A stretch of 23,053 bases of DNA from CAYWFP01 sp964457365 (GTDB taxonomy: Bacteria > Planctomycetota > SZUA-567). The translations under genes and the position numbers were made by a program. The notes beneath the pieces were generated by a model. It was not told the origin of the DNA and did no database searches. It saw only the letters and a program-made list of their open reading frames with translations. Positions within the stretch are counted from its first letter, which is position 1. Each line of letters begins with the position of its first letter. The stretch spans positions 1 through 23,053 of the forward strand of contig CAYWFP010000065.1 in the NCBI GenBank assembly GCA_964457365.1, in the 5' to 3' direction. Below are positions 15,334-23,053 of this stretch, one piece after another.

Positions 15334-17966
<2,633 letters not shown>

Positions 17967-17989
17967 GAAACGTGGCACTCCGCGGGACG

Positions 17990-18766
17990 TTACTGGATCG
18001 AGGCCTGGAAGCCCGCGCGCGCGAGCGCCTGCTGGCGCTTCACCGCCGAGGCGCGCTCGTGAAAGGCGCCGGCCTGGATGATGTAGACCGTGCCCATGCC
18101 GGTGACGCGGCGGGCGATGAAGCTGTCGAATCTGGCCGCCTTGAGGCGCGCGCGCACCGGTTCGGCCGCGGCGACGGAAGGATAGGTCCGGATCAGTTGC
18201 ACGGCGAAGCGCGCGGGTTTCGCCCGGACGCTCGCGTCCGCCTGCTGCAGGTACGGGCTCTGCGGGTACTCCCGCGCCAGGCGTCGCCGCAGGCTCGCCG
18301 CGCCGGCGGTGTCGCCGCGGGCCTGGCGCGTCTGAACCCAGGCGGCCAGCGCTTCGTCGGGCGGGTAGGTCTCGGCGTAGTCGGTGACCAGGCGGGCGTA
18401 GACGTTCTCGGCCTCGGCGTAGCGGCGCTCCAGTCGCAGGCGCTCGGCGTTGCCGGCGAGGGCGAGCGCCTGGAGTTCGCTCTCGCCGCTCTCGCGCAGG
18501 ACCTGTTCGAAACATTCGCCCGCGCCGCCGGGCTGATTCATCTGCAACAGGCACATGCCCTCGTAATAGCGTGCCGCGTCGGCGTGCTCGGCCTTGCCGA
18601 GGCCGCCGTTGTAGGTGGCGAAGAGCTGCGCCGCGCGACGGTAATCGCCGGCGGCATAGGCCGCGCGGGCCTCCGCGTAGGTGGCCGGACGAGACGACGC
18701 GCCCCACCGGCAGCCGGTGGGGAGCAGCGTCAGCAGCAGCATTGTCAGGACGGTCGAACGGCGCAC
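17990..18766 (-). CDS. exported TPR-like protein with C-terminal SPOR domain
   Basis: A 258-residue protein. The N-terminus has a signal peptide ending in LLPTGC, a weak lipobox (Pro at -3) with C19 as possible lipid site. Residues about 28-175 are helical with TPR-like pairs (YAEARAAYAAGDYRRAAQLF; YAEAENVYARLVTDY), recalling YbgF-type or BamD-type repeats. Residues 183-258 form a SPOR domain (FAVQLIRTYPSVAAAEPVRA ... VYIIQAGAFHERASAVKR), which binds peptidoglycan stripped of peptides at division septa. It is thus probably periplasmic and cell-wall associated. The GTG start at 18766 has GGGAGGG at 6 nt. It sits between a secreted helical protein gene (22 nt) and mutS (23 nt). Confidence 0.83.
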   Translation of the reverse strand: MRRSTVLTMLLLTLLPTGCRWGASSRPATYAEARAAYAAGDYRRAAQLFATYNGGLGKAEHADAARYYEGMCLLQMNQPGGAGECFEQVLRESGESELQALALAGNAERLRLERRYAEAENVYARLVTDYAETYPPDEALAAWVQTRQARGDTAGAASLRRRLAREYPQSPYLQQADASVRAKPARFAVQLIRTYPSVAAAEPVRARLKAARFDSFIARRVTGMGTVYIIQAGAFHERASAVKRQQALARAGFQASIQ

Positions 18767-18788
18767 GGCGGCCCTCCCGCGGGGCGGT

Positions 18789-20321
18789 CTATTCGGGTTT
18801 CTCGATCGGGTGCTTGTTCGGCGCCAGCCACTCGCGGTTCTCCTTGAACCATTCCAGCCAGGCCTGGATGTCGGGGACCTGGCGCTTGATCGCCTTGGGC
18901 TGGTCGCCGCCTTCTTCGTCGTCGTCTTTGCCCTGGACGACCTCGATTTTCCGGAACGGCTGCATGGCGGTCAACTGGGTCAGGCTCTTCTCGATCTCGG
19001 TGATCATTGCCGCCTGCGATTTCTCCCGTTCGGCTTCCCAGCCGAGCAGGTCGATGAGGGCGTTGACGGCTTTCTGTCGGTCGAAGGAGATGGGAATCGA
19101 GCCCAGGCCGATCACCGCGCCGCGGCGGATCTCGGGGGGCGTATTGGCGGCGGCGGCGGGGTGGAGGATCTTGATGAAGTGGTCGATGATCTTCTGCGCC
19201 TCGTTCTGTGCGGTGTTCTTCTTCTCGCTCTGGGCCACGCGCAGCAGCAGTTCCACCAGCGCCTGGTTGAAGTGGGTGAGCGTCTCGATGTCCCGCGCTT
19301 GGGTGTTGACCGACTCCTGGATGATGTCGTCGATGATCTTGAGGTTGTCGTCGGCTATGCTCAGGAGGAACCAGAGCGCGGCAGTGGCTTCCTCGTCGGT
19401 GCCTTTGTGCAACCGGCCGACGATCGAGTCGCGCAGACGGTTGGAGAGGCGGAATCTGTCGGGGGCGTTGGAGACGATGACGCTCAGGCACTGCAGCAGG
19501 TAGGTGCGGTGGCGCTCCTCCTTCGGGTCGTCGGCGACGCGGAGATACGAGCGGCTGATCGTGTCGAACAGGTCCTTGCTTGCCGTCTTGCCCGTGGCCC
19601 GGAGGTAGTCGATGATGCCGCGCAATCCCGCTTCGTTTACCGCTTTCGAGCGCCGGTCCTCCAGCGCGTCCATCAGGATGGGCATCACGTCGTCGACTTT
19701 GTGGAAGCCGGCCATGGCGTAGACCAGTTGCGCCCGGAGGCGCGTGGGGAACTTAGAACTGGGGCGTGCGCTCTCGATGTACATCCGTTTCAATTCGGCG
19801 AAAGCCCGATCGCGCGCCAGGTCGTCGCCCTTGTTGGCCACCTCGACGATGAGCACCATGGCGAAGGTCTTGATGGACGGATCGATCATCGGCTCGCCGC
19901 GCGCGGCCACCTTGGTCACGATGTCGCTCAACAGATCGAGGATAGTGGGGATCTTGATCCCGTTGCGGTTGAGCATGACCAGGCTGCGCATCGCTTCGAT
20001 CCGCTCGCGCGGGGAGACCACGCGGGCGGTGACCGTCTTCTCGCCCTTGACGATGTCGACGAGCTTGTCGGGGATATCGAACTCGCGCAGCAGCGCCTCG
20101 TCCGTCTGGGCGCCGGCGCTCTGGATCCATTTCAGCCGTTGAACCGAGGTGGGGGCGTTGAAGCCGCGGCTGATCTCGGCCATCTGCTCGCGCGGGCTCA
20201 CCTGCTGCGTCTGCGCCACGAAGGCGTTCAAGAGACCGTCCTGCTCCTGAGCCGATCCCCGTTTGCCGGAGAGCGTCAGTATGCAGAACAACGGCAGCAC
20301 GAGACTAAGGACGCGGTTCAT
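18789..20321 (-). CDS. large secreted helical (HEAT/ARM-like) protein with C-terminal W..WF..N motif
   Basis: A 510-residue protein with a signal peptide (about 1-24, ending near GSAQ) and an almost wholly helical body that looks like HEAT/ARM-type solenoid repeats (about 80-430; for example VMPILMDALEDRRSKAVNEA). A charged linker with DDDEEGGD precedes a C-terminal QAWLEWFKENREWL (residues 487-500), closely matching the end of the smaller protein encoded at 7209-8021. I cannot assign a function. The ATG at 20321 has AGGAGG at 6-8 nt and overlaps the end of the Ser/Thr kinase gene by 17 nt, so kinase and secreted protein are co-expressed. It is a candidate partner of the kinase or of cell-wall proteins in the periplasm. 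Confidence 0.82.
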   Translation of the reverse strand: MNRVLSLVLPLFCILTLSGKRGSAQEQDGLLNAFVAQTQQVSPREQMAEISRGFNAPTSVQRLKWIQSAGAQTDEALLREFDIPDKLVDIVKGEKTVTARVVSPRERIEAMRSLVMLNRNGIKIPTILDLLSDIVTKVAARGEPMIDPSIKTFAMVLIVEVANKGDDLARDRAFAELKRMYIESARPSSKFPTRLRAQLVYAMAGFHKVDDVMPILMDALEDRRSKAVNEAGLRGIIDYLRATGKTASKDLFDTISRSYLRVADDPKEERHRTYLLQCLSVIVSNAPDRFRLSNRLRDSIVGRLHKGTDEEATAALWFLLSIADDNLKIIDDIIQESVNTQARDIETLTHFNQALVELLLRVAQSEKKNTAQNEAQKIIDHFIKILHPAAAANTPPEIRRGAVIGLGSIPISFDRQKAVNALIDLLGWEAEREKSQAAMITEIEKSLTQLTAMQPFRKIEVVQGKDDDEEGGDQPKAIKRQVPDIQAWLEWFKENREWLAPNKHPIEKPE

Positions 20322-21651
20322 CTTTTTCCTCCTCCATGAACGGCCCCGGTCCCCTTTCGGAGCTCGCGGAGCGCCCCTCGACGGCAGTTTCGGATTCCGC
20401 CGGTTCCGGCGCGGTCGAAAGCGGGCCGAGAAAATGCATAAGCAGTACGTACAACAGCAACGCTACCAGTAATACGCTCTGCACCCCCATGGCGATGCAG
20501 AGCAGGTTGAATTTTTTCTGCAGATTCTCCTCGCGCACCAGCACCGTGTCGAGGCGCTCGCGCGCGCGTCCCGACCCGCCGGCGGGCTCCTCCTCGGCCG
20601 TCTCGGGCTTGGTCTCGAGGCGGAGCATCTCCAGATCCTCGAACAGCTCCTCGTAGGACTGGAAGCGATCGTCGGGATTCTTGGCCATCATCCTCTCGAC
20701 GATGGTGCACGCGCGCGGCGGCAGGTCGGGATTGCTCGCGAGCATGCTCGGCGGGTTGTCGCGGATATGGGCCTCCATCACCGCCGAGCCGGTGCCGCCG
20801 AAAGGAGGTTTGCCGGTGAGCATGTGGTAGAAGGTCGCGCCGAGGCTGTAGAGGTCGCTGCGGAAGTCGAGGTTCCGGTCGCCCAGCGCCGCCTCCGGCG
20901 AGATGTAGTCGGGGGTGCCCAACACCTCGCCGTCGGGGCTGAGCACCGAGTCGAGCGAGCTCTTGACGAAGCCGAAGTCGCCGAGCTTGGCGATGCGCGA
21001 GCGCGTCAGCATGATGTTGCCCGGCTTGACGTCGCGGTGGACGATCTTCTTGGTGCTGAGATAATGGAGCGCGCGTCCGATCTGGAAGGCGATGTCGATG
21101 GCGCCCTGGATGTCCAGCGGGCCGTCGCGGTCGAGCATGACCTCCACGGTCTCGCCGTTGACGAACTCCATGGAGTAATAGAGCGTGGACTTGTACCGTC
21201 CGACGTCGAAGACCTGGATCAGGTTCTGGTGCGAGAGTCGGCCCACCAGGCGCGCCTCGACGAGGAATCGCTTGCGGAACTCGTCGTCGCCCACCCACTT
21301 TTCGTGCAGGACCTTGAGCGCGACGGTGCGGCCCATGCTGAGCTGCCGGGCCTTGTAAACCACCCCCAGTCCGCCTTCGCCGAGTTTGCCGAGGATCTCG
21401 TAACCGCCGATGCGCCTGCCGATGTTGCGCGCGTCGCGCATCAACCGCTCCTGGGCTTTGTAGACGGCCCAGACCTCCTCGCGTTTCATGATCCCCTGCT
21501 CGAGAAGCACCTCCTCGATGGGGCGTGGCGGCTGTCCCGAGCGGGCCTCGCGTTTCTGGATCTCCTGCGCCTGCTCGAGCTGGTCGTGCGTCAGCAGCCG
21601 GTGCGCCAGCGCCAGGGTGGAGAAATCCAGTTCCGGATCGGTATCAGGCAT
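20305..21651 (-). CDS. transmembrane Ser/Thr protein kinase with GspE-N-like N-terminal domain
   Basis: A 448-residue Hanks-type kinase. Residues about 8-70 resemble the MshEN/GspE N-terminal module (LLTHDQLEQAQEIQKRE ... IEEVLLEQGIMKREEV), a module that in other proteins binds c-di-GMP or mediates contacts. The kinase domain (about 84-345) has the G-loop GKLGEGGLGVVYK, K113, HRDVKPGN (D207, N212), DFG (D225) and SPE (251-253). One membrane helix (about 382-408) follows, with a short Glu/Pro-rich tail outside and no PASTA repeats. The ATG at 21651 has AGAGG at 6 nt and overlaps the phosphatase gene by 8 nt. Kinase and phosphatase likely act on shared substrates. Whether the module binds c-di-GMP is unknown. 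Confidence 0.93.
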   Translation of the reverse strand: MPDTDPELDFSTLALAHRLLTHDQLEQAQEIQKREARSGQPPRPIEEVLLEQGIMKREEVWAVYKAQERLMRDARNIGRRIGGYEILGKLGEGGLGVVYKARQLSMGRTVALKVLHEKWVGDDEFRKRFLVEARLVGRLSHQNLIQVFDVGRYKSTLYYSMEFVNGETVEVMLDRDGPLDIQGAIDIAFQIGRALHYLSTKKIVHRDVKPGNIMLTRSRIAKLGDFGFVKSSLDSVLSPDGEVLGTPDYISPEAALGDRNLDFRSDLYSLGATFYHMLTGKPPFGGTGSAVMEAHIRDNPPSMLASNPDLPPRACTIVERMMAKNPDDRFQSYEELFEDLEMLRLETKPETAEEEPAGGSGRARERLDTVLVREENLQKKFNLLCIAMGVQSVLLVALLLYVLLMHFLGPLSTAPEPAESETAVEGRSASSERGPGPFMEEEKDEPRP

Positions 21652-22129
21652 CGCGATCCTCTTCTTCTTGCCCGTGTTCCATCCGCGCGGCGTAGGCGCG
21701 GACGCTCTCTTCCTGCTGCGGCGTCTCGATCGAGTCGGGCCGGATGCGGCGGATCGATTCGATCGCTTCCTCCGGCGATTCCCCCAGCGCCACCAGGTAA
21801 CACGCCAGCATCGTTCCGGTGCGGCCGAAGCCGGCGGTGCAGTGCGTCGCCACCGCCTTGCCCCGGGCGATCTGCTCTCGGGTCCACGCCACGAAACGGT
21901 CGATCTGCTCCGGCGTCGGCGGCGAGAAGTCCGGAACCGGCAGATGCAGCCATTCCAGTCCGGCCTTCTCCAGCCTCTCCGCTGGCAGACCCTGCTCGGT
22001 CAGCGAGACGACCGCGTCGATTCCCTCGCGTTTGATCCGGTCCAGGTCCGCCTCCAGCGGCAGCACCGTTCCCGGACGCGCCATGCCCGCGAGCTGCCCC
22101 GGGATCACGAAGGAGAAGTTGTGGGGCAT
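21644..22129 (-). CDS. dual-specificity protein phosphatase
   Basis: A 161-residue cysteine-based phosphatase. The P-loop reads HCTAGFGRTGT with nucleophile C97 and R103, and the general acid is D67 in LPVPDFSPPT. The overall layout (FSFVIPGQLAGMARP start, short size) is like the atypical dual-specificity phosphatases such as DUSP23/VHZ and archaeal or planctomycete homologues. No signal or membrane segment is present, so it is cytosolic. The ATG at 22129 has CAGGAG 8 nt upstream. The 8-nt overlap with the kinase gene downstream indicates translational coupling and supports a kinase-phosphatase pair. Activity on phospho-Ser/Thr, phospho-Tyr or other phosphoesters cannot be told from sequence. 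Confidence 0.92.
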   Translation of the reverse strand: MPHNFSFVIPGQLAGMARPGTVLPLEADLDRIKREGIDAVVSLTEQGLPAERLEKAGLEWLHLPVPDFSPPTPEQIDRFVAWTREQIARGKAVATHCTAGFGRTGTMLACYLVALGESPEEAIESIRRIRPDSIETPQQEESVRAYAARMEHGQEEEDRDA

Positions 22130-22192
22130 TTGCCGCGCTCCTGCCTGCTTCGTCGAACGTGCGCTTCGCGCCGCGCGCCGCCCCGTCTTCGT

Positions 22193-22609
22193 CTATTCGC
22201 CGATGTCGTCGAACGCCGTCTCGAAATCGTAGCCGTTGGCGAAGTCTTCGCGCCGGTCGCACTCGCGTTTCTTCCAGCGCAGTTCCTCGTCCTCCACCAT
22301 GAGGAAGACGATCTCGCCGAAGTCATCCGTTTTCCGCACGCCCCATTGCTCCAGGACGGTCCGGGCCATGCAGCCCCAGCGTTCGCGCGCGAGCTTGCGC
22401 ACGCCGCGGAGCAGTTCCTGCCCGCTGACGTGGAACTCGTCCTTGTCGCCGCGCTCTTTCTCCTGTTCGGTCACCTGGATGGTCCCGTCGCGCACCCAGT
22501 TGACCGTGTGGGCGATGGCCTCGGAGACGAAGAGGAACGCGTCGGGCGCGTACCGCCCGTCGTGCCGGGCGAGGCGGTGGATGTGGTTAAGATGCTCCTT
22601 CGCCGTCAT
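22193..22609 (-). CDS. Minf_1886-like conserved protein
   Basis: A 138-residue cytosolic protein that I recognise from memory as the uncharacterised Minf_1886 family, named after a Methylacidiphilum gene and found in Verrucomicrobia, Planctomycetes and allied groups. Typical segments are DAFLFVSEAIAHTV (about 23-36), HVSGQELLRGVRKLARE (about 60-76), MARTVLEQWGVRKTDDFGEI (81-100) and the C-terminal REDFANGYDFETAF. No enzymatic motif is seen. The ATG at 22609 overlaps the end of the PSP1-domain gene by 23 nt and has GAGGGGAAGAAG just upstream. A 63-nt gap separates it from the phosphatase gene. The family name is recalled, not searched. Confidence 0.75.
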   Translation of the reverse strand: MTAKEHLNHIHRLARHDGRYAPDAFLFVSEAIAHTVNWVRDGTIQVTEQEKERGDKDEFHVSGQELLRGVRKLARERWGCMARTVLEQWGVRKTDDFGEIVFLMVEDEELRWKKRECDRREDFANGYDFETAFDDIGE

Positions 22610-23053
22610 TCTTCTTCCCCTCGCCGGCCGGACACCCGCGGCAATGGCCGCTGTCGTCGCCTTGGTGCCGGTCCCGTCGGTTCTCGTCGCTCCGGCCCTT
22701 GCCTCCGCGCGAGGGCCGGCCCTTGCGCTCGACGATCTCCGCGAGGTGCACCGCCTGGCAATCGCCGTCGGGAAGCCGCAGGGTCACCTTCTGCGACAGC
22801 AGTTGCGTATCGATGACCACGCCCTCCACCTCGGCGGTGCGGACGCGCTCGCCCTTGCCGGGCAACTCGCGCTTGTGCACGGCGTACACCTCGTCCTCGA
22901 AGCGCAGGCAGCACATCAACCGGCCGCAGTGGCCGCTGATCTTGGTCGGATCCAGCGTCGTCTTCTGCATCTTGGCCATGCGCATGGTGATCGGCTCGAG
23001 GTTGCGCAGGAACGTGCGGCAGCAGAGCTCGCGGCCGCACTGCTCGTAGTCCG
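22587..23053 (-). CDS. PSP1-domain protein, RicT/YaaT-like (5' end outside window)
   Basis: The visible C-terminal 154 residues carry the end of a PSP1 domain: YEQCGRELCCRTFLRNLEPIT, then MAKMQKTTLDPTKISGHCGRLMCCLRFED. This Cys-rich pattern (CGRELCC ... GHCGRLMCC) is the hallmark of RicT/YaaT, which in Bacillus joins the Fe-S-containing RicAFT complex that affects RNase Y and sporulation/competence phosphorelays. After the domain comes a short beta-rich segment (about ERVRTAEVEGVVIDTQLLS) and a charged Gly/Arg/Asp tail with a CRGC pair. The gene continues beyond 23053, so the start is not seen. In most bacteria this gene lies beside the DNA polymerase III delta-prime gene; what lies upstream here is not visible. 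Confidence 0.9.
   Translation of the reverse strand, partial: DYEQCGRELCCRTFLRNLEPITMRMAKMQKTTLDPTKISGHCGRLMCCLRFEDEVYAVHKRELPGKGERVRTAEVEGVVIDTQLLSQKVTLRLPDGDCQAVHLAEIVERKGRPSRGGKGRSDENRRDRHQGDDSGHCRGCPAGEGKKNDGEGAS

Overview
The window comes from a GC-rich, Gram-negative-type bacterium. It encodes several lipoprotein-like signal peptides, a BamE-like domain protein and a SPOR-domain protein. A Ser/Thr kinase with a GspE-N-like front end, a Minf_1886-type protein, a PSP1-domain protein, a two-subunit style GcvP and secreted HEAT-like proteins with a C-terminal W..WW..N motif would fit the PVC superphylum or a neighbouring candidate phylum. That placement is inference; no rRNA or other decisive marker is present. 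Genes are packed tightly and no gap exceeds about 210 bases.

Layout. (1) 60-1821, minus: rsfS, a small lipoprotein gene and argC, joined by overlaps. (2) 1822-2031: a divergent intergenic region. (3) 2032-5542, plus: a three-gene overlapping unit encoding a large single-pass membrane protein with coiled coils and a C-terminal LysM domain, a small lipoprotein-like protein, and a fusion of one UPF0016 (Gdt1/MneA-type) membrane repeat to a ferritin-like domain. (4) 5545-8021, minus: a secreted HEAT-like protein, a soluble receiver-histidine kinase and ridA (TTG start, translationally coupled). (5) 8162-11130, minus: gcvT, then gcvH and gcvPA behind their own promoter; gcvPB is not present. (6) 11130-23053, minus: a long co-directional run, in transcription order: PSP1-domain protein (cut by the window edge), Minf_1886-like protein, dual-specificity phosphatase, transmembrane Ser/Thr kinase, secreted helical protein, SPOR lipoprotein-like protein, mutS, BamE-like membrane protein, esterase, family 2 glycosyltransferase and SGNH-like membrane-anchored protein. 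It runs on into gcvT by a 1-nt overlap.

How they may work together. The kinase and phosphatase genes overlap and probably form a reversible phosphorylation pair acting at the envelope, since the kinase has a C-terminal membrane anchor and is followed by secreted proteins. The esterase, glycosyltransferase and SGNH-like genes look like a small surface-polysaccharide module. The glycine-cleavage genes encode T, H and the P alpha subunit. The most unusual item is the UPF0016/ferritin-like fusion, which suggests metal sensing or binding coupled to Mn/Ca-type cation export. I found no mobile elements, CRISPR arrays, tRNAs or rRNAs.
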